From Ignatzschineria sp. RMDPL8A (GTDB lineage: Bacteria; Pseudomonadota; Gammaproteobacteria; Cardiobacteriales; Wohlfahrtiimonadaceae), in NCBI RefSeq assembly GCF_029815055.1, contig NZ_JAPPWA010000002.1, positions 248,001 through 312,000 of the forward strand: 64,000 nucleotides of DNA. Direction: 5' to 3'. A program made the position numbers and the translations under genes. Below, piece by piece: positions 7,618-17,700 of the stretch; position 1 is the first letter of the stretch; every line of letters starts with the position of its first letter. The notes beneath the pieces are model-generated. The model was not told where the DNA came from. It saw nothing but the letters and a program-made list of their open reading frames with translations, and did no database searches.

Positions 7618-9270
7618 ATGAGACAAGCAAAATGGTGGTCGGCAGTGGGCGCGGCCTTGGTTTTAGCAGGATGTAATACAACGTCTGGACCGATTAATTA
7701 TGCGGCGCCGGTAAAACAGGCGGAGGTTAAGCCTCTGTTGCAAGAGATGCAGCGCATGAGCCGGATTAATCAGGCGTGGATCACCGAATTGTTAGCGGCG
7801 TGCGAAACGGAAAAACTTGCTTGCTCGATGGTATCTGACAAAAAACATACCTTATCGACGCTCGGGGGGCGCACCTATGACCATTTACGTCAAAGTGAAA
7901 TGATCGGTCTTGATCCTGCGCTTTACTATATAGATAGTGTTGAAGCAATTTTAGCCGATAAAGAGGCCAATATTTATCGCGCCGATTCGTTGTTGCTGAT
8001 GGGGCTTTTAGCGTACATTCGTGACGTGGTTGAAGGGCGGCCAGAGCTTAAAAAGCTCGATGACCTCTGGTTATTAGATGGCGAAAAGGCGCGTCCGGTT
8101 GCAACAGCCCTTGAATTTATTCGTTCAGGCGGTGATGAAGCGGTATTAACGGCTCTTGAACCAACTTATCCGGAATACCAATTTCTTAAAACGGGATTAA
8201 AACATTACTTAGAGATGAGCGATGATTCCCGCGGGAAACCGATCACACGTCTTTCTGAGGGGAATGTTCTGCGTAAAGGACAGCAGTCGGCGGCGGTGGT
8301 GACTCTGCGGAAACGATTAGCGGAAACGGGCTATCTTGCGGAATCTCAAACCACCTCGAGCCATTATGATGATGCGCTCTATAAAGTGGTGCAACAATTT
8401 CAGCGCGATCACCAATTAGAGCCCGATGGTATCGTTGGCGGGCAAACCACTCGCGAACTCAATCTCTCGGTGGATGATCGCATTGAAAAGATTAAGGTGA
8501 ATTTAGAGCGCTGGCGCTGGATGCCTCGTTCGATGGGGGATCACTATATTGTCGTGGATATCCCTGGATTTGAATATTATGTGGTGAAAGAGGGCGAGGT
8601 GACGCTTCGCGCAAAAACGGTAGTGGGGAAAGATCTTCGCCCGACGCCGGTCTTTTCATCGGATATGAATCATATTGTCTTTAGTCCTTATTGGCATGTG
8701 CCGCGCTCGATGGCGGTAAAAGATCAGTTGCCCCGCCTTAAAAACGATCCGAACATTGTGATGAATCGTAATATTCGCGTGTTTGACTCAAAAGGAAAAG
8801 AGGTGGATCCGCGCAGTGTCGATTGGAGTCAATACAATCAGCGCAACTTCCCCTATAGCCTTCGTCAAGATCCGGGGCGTAATAACGCATTGGGGCAGGT
8901 GAAATTTATGTTTCCCAATAGCCATGCGATCTATCTACACGATACGCCGCAGAAATATCTCTTTGAGCGTGAGTCGAGAATGTTTAGCTCCGGCTGTATT
9001 CGAATTGAAAACCCCACGGAGCTCGCGGTTTACTTCTTAGAAGAGCAGGGCTGGGATGAAAATCGTGTGCAAAAAGCGTACGAAAGAGGGCGTGAAACAA
9101 CGGTTAAGCTCCCGAATGATAAAAAAATCCCTGTTTTTACGCTTTACATGACGACAAAGGCAAAAAAAGATGGTACTATTCTTTTCCGTCCTGATATCTA
9201 TAAGCGGGACGGTAGCATTATTGCAGCGTCAAAGCGGCTTACTTTAGAAGCAAAACAACGGATTAATTAA
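7618..9270 (+). CDS. L,D-transpeptidase lipoprotein, YcbB/LdtD-like
   Basis: Peptidoglycan cross-linking enzyme forming 3-3 cross-links, 550 residues. The N-terminus is a lipoprotein signal ending LAGC (Cys near residue 19), so it should be anchored in the periplasm. A Tyr-rich N-terminal domain follows, then a peptidoglycan-binding domain (around residues 213-283, VVQQFQRDHQLEPDGIVG). The C-terminal YkuD domain holds the HDTP histidine and the nucleophile Cys460 in SSGCIR. This order matches the large E. coli LdtD family. The ATG at 7618 is preferred to a TTG one codon earlier. The gene follows metA by 50 bases and shows no functional link to it. Confidence 0.9.
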   Translation: MRQAKWWSAVGAALVLAGCNTTSGPINYAAPVKQAEVKPLLQEMQRMSRINQAWITELLAACETEKLACSMVSDKKHTLSTLGGRTYDHLRQSEMIGLDPALYYIDSVEAILADKEANIYRADSLLLMGLLAYIRDVVEGRPELKKLDDLWLLDGEKARPVATALEFIRSGGDEAVLTALEPTYPEYQFLKTGLKHYLEMSDDSRGKPITRLSEGNVLRKGQQSAAVVTLRKRLAETGYLAESQTTSSHYDDALYKVVQQFQRDHQLEPDGIVGGQTTRELNLSVDDRIEKIKVNLERWRWMPRSMGDHYIVVDIPGFEYYVVKEGEVTLRAKTVVGKDLRPTPVFSSDMNHIVFSPYWHVPRSMAVKDQLPRLKNDPNIVMNRNIRVFDSKGKEVDPRSVDWSQYNQRNFPYSLRQDPGRNNALGQVKFMFPNSHAIYLHDTPQKYLFERESRMFSSGCIRIENPTELAVYFLEEQGWDENRVQKAYERGRETTVKLPNDKKIPVFTLYMTTKAKKDGTILFRPDIYKRDGSIIAASKRLTLEAKQRIN

Positions 9271-9318
9271 TAATAAATTAAGAGTTGAATATAAAGTAAG
9301 CAAACACAAAAAACATGT

Positions 9319-9346
9319 TTGACAATTCTTTGGCTGAATGTATAAT
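9319..9346 (+). promoter_or_regulatory. Consensus promoter for tRNA-tuf transcript
   Basis: TTGACA (9319-9324) and TATAAT (9341-9346) both match the sigma-70 consensus exactly, with a 16-base spacer. The predicted start near 9353 is just before tRNA-Tyr. This is the strongest promoter by eye in the window, as expected for a tRNA/EF-Tu unit. Confidence 0.9.
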
Positions 9347-9357
9347 GTGAATCCTTT

Positions 9358-9442
9358 GGTGGAGTGGCCGAGTGGTTAAAGGCAACAGACTGTAAATCTG
9401 TCCTCTATGAGTTCGAAGGTTCGAATCCTTCCTCCACCACCA
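9358..9442 (+). tRNA. tRNA-Tyr (GTA)
   Basis: 85-base class II tRNA with a long variable arm. The acceptor arms GGTGGAG / CTCCACC pair, the anticodon GTA is at 9392-9394, the T arm carries GGTTCGAATCC, and 3' CCA is encoded. Confidence 0.97.
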
Positions 9443-9457
9443 TTCATGCAAATGAGC

Positions 9458-9531
9458 GCGGGTGTAGTTCAATGGTAGAATCTCAGCCTTCCAAGCTGAT
9501 TGTGTGGGTTCGATTCCCATCACCCGCTCCA
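9458..9531 (+). tRNA. tRNA-Gly (TCC)
   Basis: 74 bases. The acceptor GCGGGTG pairs with CACCCGC, the loop CTTCCAA places anticodon TCC at 9490-9492, the T arm contains GGTTCGATTCC, and CCA is encoded. Confidence 0.97.
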
Positions 9532-9536
9532 AATTC

Positions 9537-9612
<76 letters not shown>

Positions 9613-9652
9613 TTTACTTCCAGTCGTCATTAACAACAGAAAGAGTAGCGTT

Positions 9653-10843
9653 ATGTCAAAGGAAACTTTTAGTCGTAATAAACCACACGTAAACGTGGGT
9701 ACAATTGGTCACGTTGACCATGGTAAAACTACCTTAACTGCGGCATTAACCAAAGTTGGTGCTGAAGAGTACGGTGGTGATATTCGTGCGTACGATCAGA
9801 TCGATAACGCACCAGAAGAGAGAGAACGTGGTATCACAATCTCAACTTCACACGTTGAGTATGAATCACCTAACCGTCACTACGCACACGTTGACTGCCC
9901 AGGGCACGCGGACTATGTTAAAAACATGATCACAGGTGCTGCGCAGATGGACGGCGCTATCTTAGTTTGTTCGGCGGCGGATGGTCCTATGCCACAAACT
10001 CGTGAGCACATCTTATTATCACGCCAAGTTGGTGTTCCATATATCCTTGTTTTCTTAAACAAAGCAGATATGGTTGATGATGCTGAGCTTATCGAGCTTG
10101 TAGAGATGGAAGTTCGTGATCTTCTTAATGAATATGACTTCCCAGGTGATGATACGCCTGTAATCGTAGGTTCTGCACTTAAAGCGATCGAAGGCGACCA
10201 GTCTGAAATCGGCGTGCCTGCAATCAAAAAACTTATCGAATCATTAGATGCGTGGATTCCAGAGCCAGTACGTGAAATCGACAAGCCATTCTTAATGCCT
10301 ATCGAAGACGTATTCTCAATCTCAGGTCGTGGTACAGTTGTAACAGGTCGTATCGAGACAGGTATCCTCAAAGCAGGTGAAGAAGTTGAAATTGTTGGTA
10401 TCCGTGATACTCAGAAATCAACTTGTACCGGTGTTGAGATGTTCCGTAAGCTTCTCGATGAAGGTCGCGCAGGGGACAACGTTGGGGTTCTTCTTCGTGG
10501 TACACGTCGTGAAGACGTAGAGCGCGGTCAAGTACTTGCTAAACCAGGTACAATTAATCCACACACTAAATTTGAAGCTGAAGTTTACGTATTATCAAAA
10601 GACGAAGGTGGACGTCACACTCCATTCTTTAAAGGTTATCGTCCACAGTTCTACTTCCGTACAACTGACGTAACAGGTGCTTGTGAGCTTCCTGAAGGCG
10701 TTGAAATGGTAATGCCAGGTGATAACGTTAAAATGGTAGTTGAGTTAATCAACCCAATCGCTATGGCTGAAGGCTTACGTTTTGCGATCCGTGAAGGCGG
10801 TCGTACCGTAGGTGCTGGTGTTGTTGCTAAAGTGATTGCGTAA
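9653..10843 (+). CDS. tuf: Elongation factor Tu
   Basis: GTPase that delivers aminoacyl-tRNA to the ribosome, 396 residues, full length. G1 GHVDHGKT (residues 19-26), G3 DCPGH and G4 NKAD are intact, and the C-terminal beta-barrel domains end [10 protein letters not shown]. It sits between tRNA-Thr and tRNA-Trp as in the tufB locus of other gammaproteobacteria, and probably shares their transcript from the consensus promoter upstream of tRNA-Tyr. Codon choice is strongly biased (GGT, CGT, AAA), as for very highly expressed genes. Many relatives carry a second tuf copy elsewhere; this window cannot show one. Confidence 0.99.
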   Translation: MSKETFSRNKPHVNVGTIGHVDHGKTTLTAALTKVGAEEYGGDIRAYDQIDNAPEERERGITISTSHVEYESPNRHYAHVDCPGHADYVKNMITGAAQMDGAILVCSAADGPMPQTREHILLSRQVGVPYILVFLNKADMVDDAELIELVEMEVRDLLNEYDFPGDDTPVIVGSALKAIEGDQSEIGVPAIKKLIESLDAWIPEPVREIDKPFLMPIEDVFSISGRGTVVTGRIETGILKAGEEVEIVGIRDTQKSTCTGVEMFRKLLDEGRAGDNVGVLLRGTRREDVERGQVLAKPGTINPHTKFEAEVYVLSKDEGGRHTPFFKGYRPQFYFRTTDVTGACELPEGVEMVMPGDNVKMVVELINPIAMAEGLRFAIREGGRTVGAGVVAKVIA

Positions 10844-10857
10844 GACGTATAAAATTT

Positions 10858-10933
10858 AGGCCAATAGCTCAATTGGCAGAGCGACGGTCTCCAAAACCGT
10901 AGGTTGGGGGTTCGATTCCCTCTTGGCCTGCCA
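10858..10933 (+). tRNA. tRNA-Trp (CCA)
   Basis: 76 bases. The acceptor AGGCCAA pairs with TTGGCCT, anticodon CCA is at 10891-10893 in loop CTCCAAA, and 3' CCA is encoded. It lies 14 bases after tuf, so it is likely processed from the same transcript. Confidence 0.97.
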
Positions 10934-10941
10934 AGAAAAAG

Positions 10942-10973
10942 AAAGCAGTCATACTTATATGACTGCTTTTATT
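10942..10973 (+). terminator. Terminator after tRNA-Trp
   Basis: A perfect 12-pair stem, AAAGCAGTCATA / TATGACTGCTTT, with a CTTA loop and T-rich tail ends the tRNA-tuf-tRNA unit. A TATAAT at 10996-11001 behind it could be the -10 of a separate secE promoter, but its -35 is weak. Confidence 0.9.
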
Positions 10974-11044
10974 TTATTATTATTTTTTATGCGTGTATAA
11001 TAGCTAGGTTTAAGCTGTAAATATATAAATAGAGATCACAAGTT

Positions 11045-11521
11045 ATGAGTTCAAAAAGAAAAGCTAAAGCGGAAGCCGTAGCAAAGCGCGTAGCGGCGGA
11101 AGAGAAGGCGACAAATTCGAATAAGATGATTGTCACCTTAGCCATTGTCGTCGGCGTTGTTGGATTAGTCGGGTATTATTACTTAACGGGCATGTCAGGA
11201 AAGTCTCTTTTAATGAAGATGGGTCTCCCTGAATATATGGTCGGAAAAGTAGAGAGCTCAACCATTTTAGGATCTGCGGTATTAATTGTCTGTATGGCAG
11301 CTGCAGCGGGAATGGTTTTCTTATCGCAAACGGGGCGCAATTTTGTGACCTTTGTGAAAGAAGCGAGAATTGAGTTGCGCCGCGTTTTCTGGCCATCGAT
11401 GGATGAGACCAAGAAAACAACGCTAATCGTTTTGATCGTGATGGCGGTTGTGCTCATGTTCCTTATGATTGTGGATTGGCTCTTACGCGTGTTGATCTCT
11501 CTATTTCTTTCATTCTCATAA
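11045..11521 (+). CDS. secE: Preprotein translocase subunit SecE
   Basis: Essential clamp subunit of the SecYEG channel in the inner membrane. The 158-residue protein has a Lys/Ala-rich cytoplasmic N-terminus, two helices (about residues 28-47 and 76-96) and the conserved C-terminal block FVKEARIELRRVFWPSMDETKKTT followed by a third helix. The three-helix form is the E. coli type, not the single-helix minimal SecE. The conserved block and its position just before nusG make the assignment secure. Confidence 0.95.
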   Translation: MSSKRKAKAEAVAKRVAAEEKATNSNKMIVTLAIVVGVVGLVGYYYLTGMSGKSLLMKMGLPEYMVGKVESSTILGSAVLIVCMAAAAGMVFLSQTGRNFVTFVKEARIELRRVFWPSMDETKKTTLIVLIVMAVVLMFLMIVDWLLRVLISLFLSFS

Positions 11522-11536
11522 GTTAAAGGTGACATA

Positions 11537-12064
11537 ATGCATTGGTATGTAATTCAAGCGTATTCAGGATATGAAGCGCAGGTGGTTCGAACACTACGTG
11601 AGTACATCGCGCAGCACGGAATGGAAGAGAAGTTCGGTGATATTTTAGTTCCAACCGAAGAAGTGGTTGAAGTGCGCGACGGAAAACGCCGTAAAAGCGA
11701 ACGTAAATTCTTCCCAGGCTATGTGTTAATGCAAGTCGATATGGATGAAGAAGTATGGCACTTAGTCAATAGTGTGCCACGTGTGATCGGTTTTGTTGGT
11801 GGTAAAAGTGATCGCCCAAGCCCAATTACACAAAAAGAAGCGGATCGCATTTTAGATCGCATCGCGCAAGCAGAAGAGGGACCACGTCTTAAAGTTCTTT
11901 ATGAAGTTGGGGAAGAGGTGCGCATCACCGATGGCGCATTCAACGACTTTAACGGAATTGTGGAAGAAGTGGATTCTGAAAAGGCCCGCTTAGTGGTCTC
12001 TGTAATGATCTTCGGCCGTGCAACACCGGTTGATCTTGAATTTAGTCAAGTCGAAAAGATCTAG
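11537..12064 (+). CDS. nusG: Transcription termination/antitermination protein NusG
   Basis: Transcription elongation factor that binds the RNA polymerase clamp through its NGN domain ([16 protein letters not shown]) and links it to Rho or ribosomal S10 through the C-terminal KOW domain ([21 protein letters not shown]). 175 residues, normal length. It starts 15 bases after secE and is surely cotranscribed with it. A hairpin follows the stop. Confidence 0.98.
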   Translation: MHWYVIQAYSGYEAQVVRTLREYIAQHGMEEKFGDILVPTEEVVEVRDGKRRKSERKFFPGYVLMQVDMDEEVWHLVNSVPRVIGFVGGKSDRPSPITQKEADRILDRIAQAEEGPRLKVLYEVGEEVRITDGAFNDFNGIVEEVDSEKARLVVSVMIFGRATPVDLEFSQVEKI

Positions 12065-12084
12065 AAAATATTGAATTATCATTG

Positions 12085-12172
12085 ATTGCACCGGCTATTT
12101 TAAAAGTTGGTGCAATTTAGTGTCTATAAAGATGAAACTATTGTTGCTTTTTTAATCATATTAAACTACAAT
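12085..12172 (+). promoter_or_regulatory. nusG-rplK spacer: hairpin and rplK promoter
   Basis: ATTGCACCGGCT (12085-12096) pairs with AGTTGGTGCAAT (12105-12116) around an eight-base AT loop, with two G-T pairs. The tail is only weakly T-rich, so it may terminate partially. Behind it TTGCTT (12144-12149) and TACAAT (12167-12172) with a 17-base spacer form a likely promoter for rplKAJL, leaving a leader of about 60 bases before rplK. Confidence 0.55.
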
Positions 12173-12237
12173 ATATAGTCTTTTTTACAAGCTGGGAAGC
12201 GGCGACGCGTTGACCCACAACTTTGGAGTATCGAGTA

Positions 12238-12669
12238 ATGGCCAAAAAAGTCATGACAAACATCAACCTGCAAGTAGCTGCAGGTAAAGCAAACCCTTCA
12301 CCACCAATCGGACCTGCACTTGGTCAGCACGGTGTGAATATTATGGAATTCTGTAAAGCGTTTAACGCACAGACCCAACAAATGGAACCAGGAATGCCAA
12401 TTCCTGTAGTGATCACGGTTTATAACGACCGTTCATTCACGTTCATTACCAAAACCCCACCAGCAGCTTACCTTCTTAAGAAAGCGGCCGGCATTAAATC
12501 AGGTAGCCCAACCCCTAACACTAAAAAAGTGGGTAAGGTGACTCGTGAGCAATTAGAAGAAATTGCTAAAACGAAAGAGCCCGATTTATCAGCTGCAGAC
12601 TTAGACGCAGCGGTGCGTATCATCGCTGGTAGTGCGCGCTCAATGGGTATCGAAGTGGAGGGTGTGTAA
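12238..12669 (+). CDS. rplK: Large ribosomal subunit protein L11
   Basis: Protein of the GTPase-associated centre of the 50S subunit, needed for RelA activation. The 143-residue product has the N-terminal [19 protein letters not shown] loop and the C-terminal 23S rRNA-binding half ([13 protein letters not shown]). The ATG giving [10 protein letters not shown] is chosen over a TTG five codons upstream, because GGAG (12224-12227) stands at a usable distance from it. The stop and the rplA start overlap as TAATG. Confidence 0.98.
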   Translation: MAKKVMTNINLQVAAGKANPSPPIGPALGQHGVNIMEFCKAFNAQTQQMEPGMPIPVVITVYNDRSFTFITKTPPAAYLLKKAAGIKSGSPTPNTKKVGKVTREQLEEIAKTKEPDLSAADLDAAVRIIAGSARSMGIEVEGV

Positions 12670-13358
12670 TGGCTAAGTTAACAAAAAAGCAAAAGCAAAT
12701 CAGAGAAATCGTTGAGTTTGGAAAAGTATACCCAATCGCAGAAGCGATCGAAGTATTAAAACAACTTCCAAAAGCTAAATTCTTAGAATCAATCGACGTA
12801 TCAGTAAATCTTGGTATCGATCCACGTAAATCTGACCAAGTAGTACGCGGTGCAACTATTATGCCTCACGGTACGGGTCAAGAAGTACGTGTTGCAGTAT
12901 TTGCACAAGGTCCTAACGCGGAAGCTGCGAAAGCTGCGGGCGCGGACGTAGTTGGTTTCGAAGACTTAGCTGAAAGCATTAAAGCGGGTAACCTTGATTT
13001 TGACGTAGTAATTGCAACTCCTGATGCGATGCGTATCGTGGGTCAATTAGGTCAAATCTTAGGTCCACGTGGTTTAATGCCTAACCCACGCGTTGGTACA
13101 GTAACGCCTGACGTTGCAACTGCCGTTGCAAACGAAAAATCAGGTCAAGTACGTTTCCGTGCGGACAAAGCAGGTATCCTTCATTGTTCAATTGGTAAAA
13201 TTGACTTTGAATCAAACCAAATTCACGAAAACTTAGGTGCGCTATTAGCCGAAGTACGCCGTTTAAAACCTGCGTCTTCAAAAGGTATTTACGTTAAGAA
13301 AGTAACCATCTCTACTACAATGGGACCTGGTCTTTCTGTGGACGTAGCGACCATCTAA
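12669..13358 (+). CDS. rplA: Large ribosomal subunit protein L1
   Basis: L1 stalk protein of the 50S subunit, and in enterobacteria the translational repressor of the L11-L1 mRNA. 229 residues, full length, with the characteristic [15 protein letters not shown] block and the C-terminal [12 protein letters not shown]. It overlaps the rplK stop by one base, so L1 synthesis is coupled to L11. Confidence 0.98.
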   Translation: MAKLTKKQKQIREIVEFGKVYPIAEAIEVLKQLPKAKFLESIDVSVNLGIDPRKSDQVVRGATIMPHGTGQEVRVAVFAQGPNAEAAKAAGADVVGFEDLAESIKAGNLDFDVVIATPDAMRIVGQLGQILGPRGLMPNPRVGTVTPDVATAVANEKSGQVRFRADKAGILHCSIGKIDFESNQIHENLGALLAEVRRLKPASSKGIYVKKVTISTTMGPGLSVDVATI

Positions 13359-13595
13359 TTTTCAAAGAATTGAACTTATCTTTTAATGCCTCTAATAAAA
13401 TAGTGGATTAAAAGGATGAGTCTAAGACCGTAGACGCTCAACGCTTAATCGCGCATCTTTTTCCCTAATACTTAAGGTTATGAATTAAGATGCGTAGTCT
13501 ACGTAGACGGTAGTTCTAATAAGGGTTGCCGTAGGGCCAAAAGTAATATTTTGGGTTGTTTAATTTAGGTTATTGCCTATGTGAAGGAATAAAAA
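13359..13595 (+). promoter_or_regulatory. rplJ leader (L10 autoregulatory RNA)
   Basis: A 237-base untranslated region before rplJ, the position of the L10 leader to which the L10-L7/L12 complex binds to repress translation. Pairing segments are visible: GCGCATCTT near 13450 with AAGATGCG near 13487, and ACCGTAGAC near 13427 with GTCTACG and GACGGT near 13497-13512. Assignment as the L10 leader rests on position plus this structure. I cannot score it against the covariance model. Confidence 0.6.
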
Positions 13596-14102
13596 ATGAG
13601 TGTAACTTTACAAGATAAACAGGTAGTAGTCGCTGAAGTAAATGAGATTGCGAGCCAAGCACACGCATTAGTGCTCTCGGAATATCACGGACTTACGGTA
13701 GCACAAATGACGCTCTTACGTAACGAAGCAAGAGCGGCTAAGGTTGACATCCGAGTAGTTAAAAATACTTTAGCTAGAAGAGCTCTCGAAGGCACAGCAT
13801 ACGAATGTGCAATCGATAGTTTAGTGGGACCGATCGTAATGGCGTTCTCATTAGACGAAGAAGATCCTGTAGCATCAGCGCGTGTGATTAACAATTTCCT
13901 TAAAGACAAAGCGAATGAAAAGCTTGTCGTTAAAGCGATTGTACATGACGGTGAGCTTCATGATGGCTCAGCGCTTAAAGCGATTGCATCTCTTCCAACG
14001 AAAGAAGAAGCGATCTCTCTACTACTCGCTGTACTCAAAGCGCCAGTTCAAAAACTTGCGGCGACTTTGGCAGCAGTTCGCGACCAAAAAGAAGCTGCTT
14101 AA
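13596..14102 (+). CDS. rplJ: Large ribosomal subunit protein L10
   Basis: Base of the L7/L12 stalk. The 168-residue protein has the N-terminal rRNA-binding region (ALVLSEYHGLTVAQMT, VVKNTLARRAL) and a C-terminal helix that holds L7/L12 dimers. AAGGAA precedes the ATG, with the regulatory leader before it and rplL 69 bases after. Confidence 0.98.
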   Translation: MSVTLQDKQVVVAEVNEIASQAHALVLSEYHGLTVAQMTLLRNEARAAKVDIRVVKNTLARRALEGTAYECAIDSLVGPIVMAFSLDEEDPVASARVINNFLKDKANEKLVVKAIVHDGELHDGSALKAIASLPTKEEAISLLLAVLKAPVQKLAATLAAVRDQKEAA

Positions 14103-14171
14103 TTCAATTAAGCAGTCATTATTTAGAATTATTTATACACTATTTAAAGATAAGTATAGGAGTACATTGTT

Positions 14172-14540
14172 ATGGCAATCTCACACGAAGATATCCTTAA
14201 TGCAATTGAAGAAATGAAAACTGCAGAAGTAATGGAATTAGTTTCTGCAATCGAAGAAAAATTCGGCGTAACTGCAGCAGTAGCTGTAGCTGCTGGTCCT
14301 GCGGGCGAAGCCGGTGGTGCTGAAGAGCAATCAGAATTCGACGTAGTAATGACTTCATTCGGCGAGAAAAAAATCAACGTTATCAAAGTTGTGCGTGAAA
14401 TCGCAGGCCTTGGTCTTGGTGAAGCAAAAGCGCTTGTTGAAGGCGTTCCTGCTACAATCAAAGAAGGCGTTGAAAAAGACGAAGCTGAAAAAGTTAAAGC
14501 ACAACTTGAAGAAGCTGGTGCAACTGTCGAGCTTAAATAA
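14172..14540 (+). CDS. rplL: Large ribosomal subunit protein L7/L12
   Basis: Stalk dimer protein that recruits translational GTPases, 122 residues. It has the N-terminal dimerisation domain, an Ala/Gly-rich hinge ([11 protein letters not shown]) and the C-terminal factor-binding domain with [25 protein letters not shown] lies upstream. It is followed by two hairpins before rpoB. Confidence 0.98.
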   Translation: MAISHEDILNAIEEMKTAEVMELVSAIEEKFGVTAAVAVAAGPAGEAGGAEEQSEFDVVMTSFGEKKINVIKVVREIAGLGLGEAKALVEGVPATIKEGVEKDEAEKVKAQLEEAGATVELK

Positions 14541-14554
14541 TTTTATTGTTAAGG

Positions 14555-14632
14555 CTATCCACCAAACCCTATTTTGGTGGGTAGATTTAGCTAAAAATGT
14601 TGAAAAGGCTAGGGTTATGAACTCTGGCCTTT
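14555..14632 (+). promoter_or_regulatory. Two tandem hairpins in rplL-rpoB spacer (attenuator/processing region)
   Basis: Hairpin 1 has 12-base arms, CTATCCACCAAA (14555-14566) and TTTGGTGGGTAG (14573-14584), with a six-base loop. Hairpin 2 has 13 continuous pairs, AAAGGCTAGGGTT (14604-14616) and AACTCTGGCCTTT (14620-14632), with an ATG triloop and two wobble pairs. Neither has a long T tail. E. coli has a partial attenuator and an RNase III site at this location, and these are the likely counterparts that set the ratio of L7/L12 to RNA polymerase. Confidence 0.65.
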
Positions 14633-14718
14633 ACTAGCTTCTAATAAAATCATATAAATTGCGCGATACATTTATATGATCACAAAAATACTCTTGGTTC
14701 TATTGAGGAAAATATTGC

Positions 14719-17700
14719 ATGGTCTACTCTTTCACAGAAAAAAAACGAATTCGTAAAGACTTTGGGAATCAAACCGAAGTACAAGAAGTTCCTTTTTTAC
14801 TCTCAATTCAACTCGACTCCTACCGAAATTTCCTACAAGATGATGTTCCTCGTAAAGAGCGAAAAGATATCGGTTTGCACGCGGCGTTCAAATCAATTTT
14901 CCCGATTGAGTCCATCAAAGCGAAAACAGCAACCTCTCCTGGATTTAGACTGTCATTAGAGTACGTCGATTACCATGTGGGTGAACCAGAGTTTGATGTT
15001 AGAGAGTGTCAAATGCGTGGCATTACCTTCGCGGCATCACTTCGCGCGGGGTTACGCTTAAAAATTAGCGATTTAGAAACAGGCGAAATTAAAGAGATCC
15101 GTGAAGCGGATATCGATAAATTTGGTCGTGGGGGCGTTTACTTAGGTGAAATCCCACTTATGACTGAAAACGGAACCTTCGTAATCAATGGTACCGAGCG
15201 TGTTATCGTATCGCAATTACACCGCTCACCAGGGGTATTCTTCGACCATGACAAAGGAAAAGGCCACTCATCTGGAAAACTCCTTTTCTCAGCACGCGTC
15301 ATCCCGTATCGCGGTTCATGGTTAGACTTTGAGTTTGATGCGCGCGACATTTTATACGCACGTATTGACCGTCGTCGTAAACTTCATTCAACGGTGATCC
15401 TCAAAGCACTTGGTTTAAGCAACGAAGAAATTTTATCGTACTTCTTCGAAACCAATACCTTCAAAATCAAGAAAAACAAAGTATTTTTAGAGCTTATCCC
15501 TGCTCGTCTCCGTGGTGAGATGGCAGCGTTCGATATTATGCTCGATGGCGAACTTTTAGTTGAAAAAGGCCGCCGTATTACCGCTCGTCATATCCGTTCA
15601 CTTGAAAAAGCGGAAGTGAAAGAGCTTGAAGTTCCATTTGAATATCTCTTAGGTAAAGTGATCGCAAAAGATCTCTTTAACAAAGATACAGGCGAAGTGA
15701 TTGCACTTGCAAACGACGAAATCACTGAAGAAACGCTTGCAAAATTTGTTGAAAATGGACTGACAGAATTCCCAGTACTCTTCACGAACGAAGTGGATCG
15801 TGGAGCGTATATCTCAGATACATTACGTGCCGATAGCACCAACAGCCAGCTCGAAGCGCAAGTTGAAATTTATCGCATGATGCGTCCAGGTGAACCGCCA
15901 ACACAAGAAGCGGCTGAAAACTTATTTGCTAGCCTCTTCTTCTCACACGATCGTTACGATCTCTCTGCTGTGGGCCGTATGAAATTTAACCGCCGTTTAG
16001 GCCGTGATAGCGATACCGGTGAAGGCACGCTTTCAAACGAAGATATCCTTGATGTGATGAAAACGCTTGTGGATATTCGTAACGGTAACGGAACGGTCGA
16101 TGACGTAGACCACTTAGGTAACCGCCGTGTTCGCTGTGTGGGGGAAATGGCTGAAAACGTCTATCGTATCGGTTTAGTGCGCATTGAGCGTGCGGTAAAA
16201 GATCGTCTTTTAATTGCCGAGGCGGAAGGTTTAACGCCTCACGATCTCATTAACGCAAAACCTGTGGCTGCAGCGATCAAAGAGTTCTTTGGTTCATCTC
16301 AGCTTTCACAGTTTATGGACCAAAATAACCCGCTTTCAGAAGTAACGCACAAACGTCGTATTTCGGCGCTTGGACCCGGCGGTTTAACGCGCGAACGTGC
16401 GGGCTTTGAGGTTCGAGACGTTCACGCAACGCATTATGGCCGTGTCTGTCCGATCGAAACTCCGGAAGGACCTAACATCGGTCTAATTAACTCACTTGCG
16501 AGCTACGCGCGTACCAATAGTTACGGTTTTCTAGAGACGCCATATCGTAAAGTGGTCGATGGCCGTGTTACCGATGAGGTGGATTACCTCTCTGCGTACG
16601 AAGAAGCAAATTTCGGGATCGCTCAGGCGAACGCAAAATTAGATGAAAACAATGAATTTGTTGATGACTTAATTGCATCACGTGTTGAGGGTGAATTTAC
16701 CCTTTTAACTAAAGAACAAATTCAATATATGGACATCTCGCCAAAACAGATCGTCTCTGTGGCAGCGGCACTGATTCCATTCTTAGAACACGATGACGCG
16801 AACCGTGCCCTCATGGGATCGAACATGCAGCGTCAGGCCGTTCCTACCTTAATGGCGGACAAACCGCTTGTAGGTACCGGGATTGAGCGTACAGTTGCGC
16901 GCGACTCGGGTGTGTGTGTGGTTGCAAAACGTGGCGGTATCGTCGATTACGTCGATGCAACGCGTATCATTATTCGTGTGAATGATGAAGAGACCATCGT
17001 TGGGGAATCTGGGGTTGATATCTATAACTTAACGAAATATCAACGTTCGAACCACAACACCTGTATCAACCAAAAAGTGCTCGTAAAAGAGGGCGACATC
17101 ATTGCGAAGAAAGATATTCTTGCAGATGGTCCATCAACAGACTTAGGTGAACTTGCACTCGGTCAAAATATGCTCGTGGCGTTCATGCCATGGAATGGTT
17201 ATAACTACGAAGACTCGATCTTAATCTCTGAGCGCGTGGTTAAAGAAGACCGTTTCACAACGATTCATATTGAAGAACTTACCTGTATTGCTCGTGATAC
17301 AAAACTTGGTCCTGAAGAGATCAGTGCGGACATTCCAAACGTGTCAGAAACAGCGCTTGCTAAACTTGATGAAGCGGGAATCGCTTATATCGGTGCGGAA
17401 GTAAAATCAGGCGATATCTTAGTAGGTAAAGTCTCTCCTAAAGGGGAAACCACACTAACGCCCGAAGAAAAACTGCTTCGTGCAATCTTTGGTGAGAAAG
17501 CCTCTGATGTGAAAGATACCTCACTTCGCGTTCCTTCAGGAATGGACGGAACGGTGATTGACGTTCGCGTATTTACCCGTGATGGCATCGAGAAAGATAG
17601 CCGTGCGAAAGAGATCGAAGATCGTGAACTTCGCAGCATCCGTAAAGACTTAAATGACCAGCTTCGTATTTTAGAAGATGACCTTTTCGAGCGTGTTGCG

